Assembly (NCBI GenBank): GCA_038501625.1
Contig: JAZAYU010000010.1
Span: forward strand, 1,860,001-1,924,000
Reading direction: 5' to 3'
Origin: Corbicula japonica
Lineage: Eukaryota > Mollusca > Bivalvia > Venerida > Cyrenidae
Length of the DNA stretch: 64,000 nucleotides
Part shown: in pieces, positions 47,229-60,667 of the stretch
Layout: every line of letters begins with the position of its first letter
Numbering within the stretch: position 1 is the stretch's first letter
Translations under genes and position numbers: made by a program
Notes under the pieces: model-generated
Databases searched by the model: none
The model's input: the letters and a program-made list of their open reading frames with translations, nothing else
What the model was told of the DNA's origin: nothing

Positions 47229-47541
47229 CCAAGCACAGTTAACAATTAAAATACTTTCAATGGACGCTGACACTATTATAAATTAGGCCTATGATATTTT
47301 GTTTTAATTTAAGAATCTATACTATTAAAAGAATAGTTTCGCCGATTTGTCAGAGAAATAGCGCGATCTCAAGATGTGAGCAGCTAAAGTTCTATTTATC
47401 TACAAAAAATCCAGATGTATACAATTTTCTAGTAATTTCTTTAATTAATTCTTTAATTTCTTTCTACTGAATGGATTTGAAGAACTGTTTGTGTTCCAAG
47501 GTTAAATATTAAATATTTCGTGTTTTTTTTTGTTTTTTAAG

Positions 47542-48566
47542 GCAATGTATGTAGCCACATGGAATTACACCCGAACCTGCATTCAACAGCGACCTGCCTT
47601 AAACGGTCACTGACGTTACAAAGAACAACAAGTACTCACCAAACATCAGGCAGTGGTTAATAATCTGAGATTTAAGTCTGGAGATCAATTTCAGATCAAA
47701 GCAATTCGATTGGCTAAAATAACATCTGAGTCTCAGATCTGATCAATGGAATCTTTAGAACCCATATCGAGCCTGGACGTCCACTAGGAAATCTGTCACA
47801 GCCAGGAATTAAAGCAAGATCATGAGCACTATAGTAGAAGTTGCCATCAAAGTGAAAACTTTTTGTAAAAGTGGGTTTGATAACTTGTAAACAAAACATT
47901 TGACTGCTGAAGTGTCATCGAAATTGTCCTCAGATAATACAATTATAGCTGATTACTTTTGATCATATTCTTTAGCAGCAGGACACCTTTTCATTAACCA
48001 AGCTTTTAAGCTATATACTCCAGGTGCAATGTAAATTGAAACCAGAAAATTTTATTTTAAAAATATTAATGACTGTTTTTGCAACAGCCAAGACCTAAAT
48101 ACTGATACTTCACCAAAATAGAACATTCACGACACCGATCAATTTTATCAAAAGATATTGATCCGTATCAACGTTCACCATAATATATAATCTACTGTGA
48201 CGGACATGGTTTGTTTTATCTGGCTGAATTTTAAATCAAAACAATACTACAATATGATGTCATTTTTTGTTAACTTAAGAATTATTTTTAAATAGTTAAT
48301 GACATCCAGTAATAAAACCTTAAGCTTTTCTTGTAATATCACAATAGAGGCAGCTTTTCGTAATGACGGAGTGTCCAACTGTATAACCAAGTGTAATAGA
48401 TCGGATATCAATTTGCCCATAATTTCTAGTAAATTGAAGCAATTCAAGCATTAATCCCAACATGCATCAAATGTACTGAGATTTATGTAGAAGATAGTTT
48501 TAGATATTAAAAAATGTTAATGATTGTTTGGAAAAAAAATTTTTCTCGCGTAGACTTCTTGTTGTA
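47542..48566 (+). other. Putative last exon and 3' flank of cGLR gene C
   Basis: Aligns with 1-300 and 38313-38640 and then with 1790-2640. In the spliced frame it stops within five codons. No minisatellite is present, unlike copies A and B. Confidence 0.6.
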
Positions 48567-49967
48567 CGAGGGATGATCCAAAATAACGTCAAATTTTGCT
48601 ATAGATTTTATATTATTCAAAATACCACAAATAAAATTACACGAGCTTTAATCGGAATATGTCCAGCATATTTTTACAGAATATCAGCAAAACTCAACAT
48701 CACGTAAAAAAACTATGAATAATTGAAATCATACACTAAGCGCTATCCGGCGCACGTCAAATTAGATCTCTCAACGTCAACGACGTTAATTCACGGGCGC
48801 AGCGTTAGCGAAGCGGCGTATGATCAAGGTTTTTTTTTAAGTAGACCCCGTCACCAGAGTTCGATGCCGGGAAACCCATTGATTGAACATAGCAGTGTTT
48901 TATTGCTGTTCAAAGCCTCGCAAGTGGTTATGAACCGATAAAGAATTTGGTCTCTTCTCGCTCGTACCGCCGAAGAAACGACCGGGAATGCAATAACCAC
49001 AGTATCGCGATTCTTTAGCAACGGGCGTTTACCTGTAAAAATATTTCATTACAAATTTGTATTTTTTTTATAAAACAAGTCTTTAGATTGCGGACACAGT
49101 CTCTGTAGCTGTTTACTCAAGTGTAATTAAAATAAATAACGTATTTATTCTTTTTTGATAATTTATGACATTTTAATGATTCAAATAGCAAACAAAAACA
49201 TTTTTTGAAAAAAAAATTGTTAATTTATTATTAACATGCCTTTAAATATGTAATTTGTTCGGCAATATCCGGTGCACGCTACCTCATCCAGTATAGAATA
49301 GCTCGAAAAGCGCCACAACAGTTGAACTTTTGTCCGCTTCAATTGCCTCCCGGATTGACGTCACTGACGTAACGCGATTTTTTGTCTTTTCTTTTTTTTT
49401 TCCTTACCACTGGCCTATGTAATGGCTCTCCTTATCGTAAAAAATCCACTGGCACCACTTAAAAACTAGAGCTCGGCTTACGGAAGTTTTCGTTTGCGTC
49501 TGCTAAATTATTTTAGCTTTTCAGAAGGTGATTTTCAAAGATCATTACGGAATTTTATAATAACGCGTATTTCCGGGCGATCTGACGACGACATTTCTGA
49601 CGTTTTCACGTTGGTGATAGCTCTCTTAAATATCGACTGTTTTTAAAACGCAAAGTCCGATTGACGAAAACATTGGGTATGACATCATTCGTATACCGCG
49701 CTTTGAGGTTGCCCAAGTTTGGCTCTTTTCCCACTAGTAGTTTTGATTATATTGACAGGTATTTGATTTATAAAGTACAATGGCAATGACGTGCGCCGTC
49801 TGCGTGTTGCCATGGTTATTTAAATAAGCGAAGCGCTTTTAAAATCAATATTTTAGCTCAGTTTGTTGCGTTTGTGTTCTAATTGAATTTAGTATATAAT
49901 TTATTGCGAACGTGTTTCAAATTAAGATGCAATAACAAAAATCTACGTTATTTTGGATCATCCCTCG
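48567..49967. mobile_element. Mariner-like TIR element in the 3' flank of copy C
   Basis: Perfect 23-bp inverted ends starting CGAGGGATGATCCAAAATAA with TA on both sides (48565-48566, 49968-49969). The ends share the CGAGGG...TGATC pattern with the other two mariner-like elements here. No transposase motif was recognised in its 1.4 kb, so it is decayed or non-autonomous. Confidence 0.8.
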
Positions 49968-50783
49968 TATACATGTATATTATTAAAATGCATGTGAGTA
50001 CATGTAACTGCTTATGGTAAAGGTGGATTTCAGTAACATCAACTAATGTGTTATCATGTATCACAGTAAGTAACTTTCATAGATAATATAACATGCCTTA
50101 TATATCCTAAACGATTTTTGTATGGTCATTAAAGCTCTGCAAAGGGAAGTAACTGCTATACTAAATATAAGGCTTAGACTTATATGTCATTGACTACAAG
50201 TCTTATCAATTGTACTTAAACTTTAAATAGATCGTTTTGTTCAACTATATTTTCTCATTTCATGATATTCAAATTGTATCATTTGAGAAAAACTAGAATC
50301 TGTTTTTGTGAAAAATGCATGTCTGCCCCCGTCGCCCTATTGAATAAAAGCCAAGGAAGTGATATCACCTTTTTGAAACGGAAGCCTGTGTCATTTATTA
50401 TGGTATAATGAACATGCACACATACATACATACATATATATATGTGACAATAGCTGCAAAAACCAGGCCAATGGCGCAAAAATCACATTTTCAGTTTATT
50501 TCATTTTCAAAAACTACAACATGCATTTGGTATATACTGAAAAATTCACACTGATTAGACCAAAATTGATGCGCCCATAGTACATTGAACAAACTAGGTG
50601 TTTTTCATAATTTCAAACAACGATCAGATTTTTTAATAAATATTATCAAAAGTAAAACATGCCATACATTCATGTGCACATGTTATACTCAGTGTCGCAT
50701 GTATCATCTTTGTTACTTTACACGAGTTAAAAATTAAATAGTTTTTACTTTCAGCCATCTTATTTAGGGGACTGCTTAATAAG

Positions 50784-50797
50784 GTTACCATGGCAAC
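50784..50797. promoter_or_regulatory. RFX X-box palindrome
   Basis: GTTACCATGGCAAC is a perfect inverted-repeat X-box of the type bound by RFX factors. No gene start was recognised nearby, so function is unproven. Confidence 0.35.
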
Positions 50798-51139
50798 CAG
50801 GAATATATATATATGATTGTCAATTTAAAACACACAAAAATCAGCTGTAACTGATTTAAAAATGCTAATTCTTGATTTGAGCCAGTTCGTAAAGTTTAAG
50901 TAAGTGAACAGTTTTGAGGGGCTCGCAAAAGAAAAAAAATAAAAAAAGCATGAAATACCCTGAAAAAGCGACATTCTAGTTACACACACCAACAGTCTTT
51001 GTATACCAATTCATCAGACACAGAAAATCTGGAGTTACAAATCCTGTTTCTTATGCATAATACAAAAGATGCGTAAGTAGGAGTATTTAATGTATTTTAG
51101 TATTGGGCTGATTTTTGTTAAATGTGAAACAAAAATTTA

Positions 51140-51153
51140 GTTACCATGGCAAC
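51140..51153. promoter_or_regulatory. Second RFX X-box palindrome
   Basis: The same 14-bp GTTACCATGGCAAC, 356 bp from the first, within the same TIR element. Confidence 0.35.
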
Positions 51154-51821
51154 CAAAAACAGTAACTACTGTATATGCATAAAATACATAAAAAAACAAC
51201 AACAGAAATACAATTGAAAATATTACTAAACTTTTCTATATTATGATGTAATCTTATGTTTATTATTTAAATAAAACAGCTAACTAGTATTTTCTCTCGT
51301 GACTACGCCACATAAGTTTCTGGAGTTCACTCGTGAAATAAAAAGAAATGCCGCTTAAACAAACACTTATCTTCTATGCTTTCGGGCAGGTAAAAATAAT
51401 TATTTTTTTGCTCGGTCAAAATCTTCGGTTCGCAAAAAAATAACAAAAATTAAGGCCAAAAACTTAGGATTTGACAGCAGCGCCGAGCATCTGAAAAACG
51501 GTACATCGTGATTTGAGAAACGCGTAGCGCAACTCGCCGTATTATATTTACACGACACTCTGCTGTAATATTCATGTTTCTTTTTCTTTTCATAGTAAAT
51601 TGAATTTAATAAAAAAAATAAACAAGAATACCAAGCCGTCGACAAATAAAAGTGTAACAAGTCACCACATTTATGGTTACATGGCACTTTTCATTGCACT
51701 GTCATTGATAAAAAAAGATAATAATCAAAATCTTTTTAACGGCAAAAACGGAGTTCAATTAATCTCTGCACAAATCAATGTCATTAATGTATCATGTTTA
51801 ACGTGTGTAAATTAAACATAC

Positions 51822-52637
51822 ATGCTAAGTTCCTACTGCCGATCCGATCCGATCAACTCGATCATCCCCCTAAATTTCCCGATTGAGCCCGTGCAAGCTC
51901 GACTAAAGGCGTATACATGACTTCTTCTCGACCTCTAGTCGATTATACACGACCCCTACACGATAATTCACGACTCAACCCGACCATCTTACCGATTTCC
52001 GCTCAATCATCCCGATCTTTACAGGGCCTTAGCTCACCAACTGGACCTGTGCTCGATCACTGCCAGATCTTCACCCGACCAGATCGACATGGTCGTACTC
52101 GGGTCGTAGAAGGTCGTGTACATAAACTTTTTAAATAAAAAACTTCTAACGCTGTTGGTCATTAGATATAAATAGTGTCTGGTTCGTGTATGGCCGAACA
52201 GCAATCGGGAAGTGATCGTGTGTGGTCGAGTAGCAGCTGAGTATCAGTCTAGTTAGTCTGCACACCATTTTGAACAGAGGCCGAGTTGATCGGGTTGCGG
52301 TCGGAAAATACTCGAGTAGAAGTGGAGATGATCGGGTACAGATCGGATAAAAGATGTCAATTCGACCGAAATAGATCGCTACACGATTGCTACTCGATCA
52401 ACTCGATCTTCTACTCGACCAATACACGATCGCTTCCCTAGCGATTCTCGCCCGCTTGGCTACTCGGTCGCTACTCGAATATTTCTGACATGTCAAAAAA
52501 AAATTCGGGTAGGAAGCCCGAGTGATGCCGACCAAGGTAAACCACTTCGAATAACTCATACCTACCGAGCCAAACCATTACCCGATTGCTTGATCGGGAT
52601 GATCGAGTTGATCGGATCGGCAGTGGGAACTTAGCAT
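51822..52637. mobile_element. CpG-rich palindromic MITE with GATCGAG arrays
   Basis: Inverted ends start ATGCTAAGTTCC, then CACTGCCGATCCGATC (one mismatch in the first 28 bases), and continue into CAACTCGATCATCCC. The interior is filled with short CTCGATC, CGATC and CGACC motifs in both orientations and is far richer in CpG than its surroundings. No duplication is obvious. The open frame at 51917 is a by-product of the repeats. Confidence 0.8.
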
Positions 52638-53690
52638 ATCATTTATTTCTGTAAAGTTTGATCGAACTGCATTTTGCCGTTTGAGAGATGTTCATATTTT
52701 TCTTTTTTGTTTATGACGTAGCAAATGAACGAAAGTAGCAACACCTTAAATCATCTTGCACGATCAGGCATTAAATAAGGTGTCACAAATGCACATCCGA
52801 TTATGTGAAAATAGAAGAGAAAATAATTTCTGCGATGGCGATGTCGAAATCCAGATTTTATTTCAACTTCTCTTTTTAATTATAACATTTATAATCCGAA
52901 TTATAATAACAAAACAAGTTAACTTATTTCAAATACCGACATAGTTCATTCACGTATAATTTCTGTTGGTTTTTTTTTCATTCCTTACAAAAATATGATA
53001 TTTTGCTGTTTATTAATGACTATCAATTACATGCATGTTTAAAGAGGTTATCGGCTAATAAAGAATATGAGTGTTTATTCGGCTTTGCCATAAAAACGTT
53101 TGATCTACCTGATTGTGTGTACATGTCATTTTTGCTGTCCAAAGTAAATTGTTTGGTGATGCAATAATTACTGAAATCTTTAAAAGTGATGACTAGAATA
53201 CAGTGTCTGTGACGTCACGAGTCTAAATTTAAAAACACCTCTCAAATAATTTTCGGCATCGTACATACATAGTTTCTGACAAAATTCATTAAAAATGTGC
53301 AGACTTCAGATTAAATATTTTTAATATTTAATAATTTTATATTAAACTATATTAAAAGCTAAGCATATGTTTACTTAAAAATTTAACACGATACAAGGGG
53401 AAAAGTGATTTTTGTTGAGGAAAATATTTTCAGGGGAAGACGCCGACTATCGGCGAAATTTTGTTAAAGATAAAAATCCTGAAGATAATTCATACTTGGA
53501 CAAGTATAAAGTTAATTAGAGTTGTGTTTCCCTTTCATCATGTATCAATTACCGAACTTCAATCAGATTTAAGGCGAAAAAAAAACCAAACAATTATTAT
53601 ATTTATGATTTGGCACGCAACAGGCGACGCCGCTTAATTGAATTTTATTTCCACGTCGTACGACGAAAAAGCGCGTTTTCTCGCATGACG
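52638..53690. other. No gene recognised
   Basis: AT-rich interior of the 3.3-kb TIR element. A 62-codon plus frame at 52756 has a hydrophobic C-terminal half but no recognisable motif. Confidence 0.4.
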
Positions 53691-53741
53691 TCATTTGCGC
53701 AATTGGCCTGGTTTTCGCAGCCGACGTCACATATATATATA

Positions 53742-56083
<2,342 letters not shown>

Positions 56084-56098
56084 ATATATTAACTCTAC

Positions 56099-56730
56099 GG
56101 GCCCCTGTGAAGTTGAAGTCTGGCCTAAATACCCCAAAGTCAACAGGGTTCTAACAGCAACCATTGTATGAAGTTTGTAGGATCTAGGTAAAATAAAACG
56201 CCAGTTAGTGAGAGGAAACCATTTTCACCCATCGGGCCCCTGTGACCTTGACCTTTGACTTACTGACCCCAAAATCAATAGGAGTCCTCTACTCAATAAG
56301 GACAACCATCGTATGAAGTTTGAAGGCTCTGGGAGAAATAGAACTCCTGTTATTGAGTGGAAATGGTTTTCACACTTTCGGGCCCCTGTGACCTTGACCT
56401 TTGACCTACTGACCCCAAAATCAATAGGGTTCTACTCAATAAAGGCTATCACCCTATGAAGTTTGAAGGCTCTGGGTCAAAGGGTACTCGAGTTATTGAG
56501 CGAAAACGGTTTTCACACTTCGGGCCTCTGTGACCTTGACCTTTGACCTACTGACCCCAAAATCAATAGGGTTCTTCTACTCAATAAGGGCTATCACCCT
56601 ATGAAGTTTGAATGCTCTGGGTCAAAGGGTACTCGAGTTATTGAGCGGAAACGAAGTGTGACAGACGGACTGACGGACAGACGGACAAGGCAAAAACAAT
56701 ATGTCTCCCCCAGAGACATAATAAAATCAT
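56099..56730 (+). repeat. Tandem repeat with nuclear-receptor half-sites, about 145-bp unit
   Basis: Four units start at about 56099, 56235, 56380 and 56521, with GGGCC(C/T)CTGTGACCTTGACC, CTGACCCCAAAATCAATAGG and ATGAAGTTTGAA blocks. The array ends in GACGGACTGACGGACAGACG and a hairpin TGTCTCCCCCAGAGACA. The two last units each contain TGACCT, TGACCT, T, TGACCT, a perfect DR1 preceded by a DR0 (56389-56407, 56531-56549). Non-coding. Confidence 0.85.
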
Positions 56731-56855
56731 TTAGATGGTGCTACTTCGTAGGGGCATAAAAAAACAACCAAAAGTAAATTTTATAACAATTTCCTGTTTA
56801 TTCTTTCAGACAGCAAAACTTGAAATTAAAAAACAAGGTCTTTGTAAATCATAGG

Positions 56856-56999
56856 ACATCCAAAGCATCAAGTAAATATACTACTTACAATTTTGTTACA
56901 GATCACTTGTTTTTAAATAGAAAATAGACATCCAAGGCATCAAGTAAATATACTACTTACAATTTTGTTACAGATCATTTGTTTTTAAATAGAAAATGA
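56856..56999 (+). repeat. 72-bp tandem duplication
   Basis: 56856-56927 and 56928-56999 differ at only a few positions; both start ACATCCAA(A/G)GCATCAAGTA. Confidence 0.92.
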
Positions 57000-57100
57000 A
57001 GAAATACCATTGTTAGTACATGCATTATATATAACAACTGGGCACTTTGATTAATAGATAAAGTTTTAATTAAATGCTGTTGGTTAATTAAAAACCATGA

Positions 57101-60100
57101 TATACGCCTTTCCAATAAACAGTTTCGCAGTCCTGTACGAGTTACTTCCCGCGACCGAAAATCAATCCAAAACGAGGCTCTGCAGGATAGCTGAACGATC
57201 GGGCTAATGGCTTAAGCACATAATAGCTAACCTTATCCGCTATATTGCAGGTCTGCGTTCGTCGCCTGCAGTGAAAAAATAAGTTGCTGGTCTGTTATTC
57301 TAGCCAGACTTTTTTATGTTTACTATTTGTTAGATATTTAGTTGTTTAATGATTTAAGAACATGTACCATTCTTGTGATAGTAGGCAGTATGAAACGCAA
57401 TTTGGACAAACATAAGCATTAATTTTACCAATTATGTACAACAATTTCTTCTTAATATCTTTTCTGCTGAAAATATATTTTACTGGTGAAAATTGCTAAG
57501 GCTAGTAATGCGCTATTATCCGGAAATCGTGATATGTCAACATCTGGTTACATGATTTGTAGACAAAACAATACAATCTGAAATTGTGGATACTTACACA
57601 TTTGAACAATAGAATTGTCCTAAAAATTTAAGGCGTTTATGGTCATCGAATAAATAATTTGAATATTTAAAATGTTACGTATACTTCACAAGCAAATATG
57701 ATTGATTCTGTCTTGAAATAAAACAGGATCGGTAATCTGATTGTTTGTTGTAGAAGTATCATTCGTAGAATAAAATCCAAGGATTTAGATGCCGGCTTCC
57801 AAAAAGATGGGAATATTTATATCACAATATGATTGCATATCCAATTTAGATTTCTTAGGTTTGACAGATTGTAATTTTGGCATAAAAGCCCAAACTCTTA
57901 ATTAAACATATATAAAATGTTTTGACAAGAATTGTTTCTTATTGACGGCTTTTGTTTCTATAACGTATCGTAATGTTGATTAAGAATCCATTTAAGTGCT
58001 AAATCAAATACATTTGCTGGCACATCCAGTAGTTAAAGGACTCCGAAATACTTAAGAATTGGGAGGTGTAGATACCTTGCAAATAGAAATTACACGATCT
58101 CTATTGCTCAATGATATCTGCCCCTTTAAGTAATTGACAGATGACCCCGTGTGCGAGACAGTTTGACATGTTTATGGCATGCCACCTTCAAAATCAATCG
58201 CCGCCGACATAATCACAACATGATGTCAGTAGTTGAATAGACACGCTAACCCGGAAACGAGACTCAATTAAGCCGTGAAGAGAACACTGCGACTGTCTGT
58301 TAGTTCAAGTCGTTTAGTGTTTAATGCGAGGAATAATGAATTGACACTTTTAGTCAGAAACCTGATTGTTTTATAAATTATTTTCAAAAATATCATAACG
58401 CTGATGTATTATTACTAATTCAAATAGAAAATATATTTTTCAAACTAGAAATGTGTCCATAGGACACGGATGCCCCCGCTATGCATCGTTTCCAGATACT
58501 AAAGTGCAATGATGGGAATAATAGCATTTCAAAGACAGTGATGTTCGAGTAATTATAAGAATATGCATAAACTTGATGATCAAGTAAATTATTTGTATTT
58601 GTGGCACTGTTGTCTTCTCATTATGGAAATGTCTGTGAAGAAGTTGGTGGTAATGCAATGCAATGTCATAGTGAACATTTGTGCCAAGTTATTTTGAAAT
58701 CCCTTCATTCATAAAGAAGTTATAGCCCGAACAAGTAAATTTAAGTTTTAGTAACTGTGACCTTGACCTTGGACTTACAGGCATGGGTAATGTACGCAAC
58801 ACACCGCCTTGTCATGGTGAACATTTGTGCCAAGTTATTTTGAAAACCCTCCATTCAAAACAAAGTTATAGCCCGGACAAGGAAATTCTATTTTTAGTAA
58901 CAGTGACCTTGACCTTGGACCTACAGGCATGGACATGGTACACAACTCACCACCTTGTCATGGTGAACATTTCTGCCAAGTTATTTTGAAATTACTATAT
59001 TCCTAATGTAGTTACAACCCTGAAAAGAAAATTCTATTTAAGTAACAGTAACCTTGACCTTGGACCTAGGCATGGGCATGGTATGGGACACATCATCTTG
59101 TCATGATGAACATTTGTGTCAAGTTATTTTTAAATCAATCTATTCCTAACAAAGTTACAGCCCGGACAAGAGAATTCTATTTTTAGTAACAGTGACCTTG
59201 ACCTACAGGCATGGGCATGGTACGCGATACACCGCCCTGTCATGGTGAACATTTGTGTCAAGTTATTTTGAAATCCCTCCATTTATAATGAAGTTACAGC
59301 CTGGACAAGAAAATTCTATTTTTAGTAACAGTGACCTTGACCTTGGACCTTCAGGCTTGGGTATTGTGCGGACACACTGCCTTGTCATAGTGAACTTTTG
59401 TGCAAAGTTATTTTGAAATCCCTCCATTCATAACAAAGTAACAGCCCGGACAAGAATATTCTATTTTTAGTAACAGTGACCTTAACCTTGGACCTAAAGG
59501 CTTGGGCATGTATGTGACATACCGTCTTGATATGATGAACAATTATACCAAGTTATTTAAAAATCCAATAAGAAATAACAAAGTTACAGAGCGGACAAGA
59601 TTTTGCAAGAAAATTCTATTTTTAGTAACAGTGACCTTGACCTTGGACCTACAGTCACGACACACGGCCTTGTTATGGTGAACATTTGTGCCAAGTTATT
59701 TTGAAATCCCTCCATTCCAAACAAAGTTAAGGGCAAAGTGTATATTTTTCTTAACACAAAATGTAAGTGAAAAAGGGGCATAATTTGAAAATATTGGAAG
59801 CATGGTTATGGGTCTTGTTGGTTATGATGTAGATTTTGATGGTGAAAATATATTTCAAGTTTCAAGGCAGTATCTCAAGTAGTTTTTAAGTTATGGGCAA
59901 AATGCACAAAATATAAGAAACAAGATATATTCCTATTAAAACTAATGTAAATGGAAGTATCAAAGGGCCATAACTTCTGAACAGAACATGTTAGAGCAAA
60001 CCCCACCTTTTTGCACAACAACATATCAGGCCAAGCATTGTGGTAAAGTTTCATCAAATTCCCAGCAGAGGTGTAGGAAGAGTTGCGTTCACAATATATA

Positions 60101-60667
60101 TTCCTATTAAAACTAATGTAAATGGAATTATCAAAGGGCCATAACTTCTGAACGGAACATGTAAGAGCAAAACCCCACCTTTATGCACAACAACATATCA
60201 GGTCAAGCATTGTGGTCAAGTTTCATTAAATTCCCACCAGTAGTGTAGGAGGAGTTGCGTTCACGAGATATACTCCAATTAAAACTAATGTAAATGGAAG
60301 TATCAAAGGGCAATAACTTCTGAACAGAACGTGTAAGAGCGAAACCCCACCTTCATGCACAACTACATATCAGGCCAAGCATTGTGGTCAAGTTTCATTA
60401 AATTCCGACCAGTAGTGTAGGAGGAGTTGCGTTCACGAGAATATCGGACGGACGGACGGACGGAAAAACGGACAGGAGCAACTCTTAATGCCCGTCGCCA
60501 TTTCATGGCAGGGACATAAAAAGAATTTTATGATAAAAAAGAAAGTTGTAGGTACATATTCCCTATTACGTTATTACAGCGAGCAATCATTTTTCCTGTA
60601 GAGCAGTCACATGACTGGACAGGGGAGGTAACCAAATAAATTCATCGAATTATTGGAAAGGCGTATA
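57101..60667. mobile_element. 3.6-kb TIR element containing a composite repeat
   Basis: Perfect 18-bp inverted ends TATACGCCTTTCCAATAA; if the outer TA is the target duplication, the repeat is 16 bp. Weaker inverted similarity continues (GTTACTTCCC versus GTTACCTCCC). The right half is filled by the composite tandem repeat at 58445-60525. No transposase was recognised in 57120-58440, which otherwise holds AT-rich non-coding DNA. Confidence 0.65.
58445..60525 (+). repeat. Composite repeat: hairpin head, two tandem arrays, GACGGACGGACGG tail
   Basis: The head (58445-58640, hairpin GTCCATAGGAC) matches 17860-18190 in reverse. It is followed by about eight units of roughly 130 bp (58640-59740), each with TTGTGCCAAGTTATTTTGAA, AGTAACAGTGACCTTGACCT and a CATGGGCATGGTA block. 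A transitional segment follows, then three units of about 170 bp (59915-60435) with AAAACTAATGTAAATGGAA and ACATATCAGG blocks. The tail has GGACGGACGGACGGA and CGTCGCCATTTCATGG. There is no gene; open frames inside are incidental. Confidence 0.85.

Larger units (their letters stand above)
50443..53731. mobile_element. 3.3-kb TIR element flanked by TA runs
   Basis: The left end, TGTGACAATAGCTGCAAAAA, continues as CCAGGCCAATGGCGCAAA. The reverse complement of the right end reads TGTGACGTCGGCTGCGAAAA, then CCAGGCCAATTGCGCAAA. About 31 of 39 bases match. Both ends sit against TA runs. It contains another element (51822-52637) and two X-box motifs. No transposase was recognised. The mariner at 53742 is inserted in the TA run at its right edge. 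Confidence 0.65.

Noticed and set aside
48723..48941. 72-codon plus frame in the mariner-like element of copy C
   Set aside because: No transposase motif in this frame; it crosses simple and low-complexity sequence.
51917..52138. 73-codon frame with repeated Pro/Arg words
   Set aside because: A product of the short palindromic words of the MITE, not a protein.
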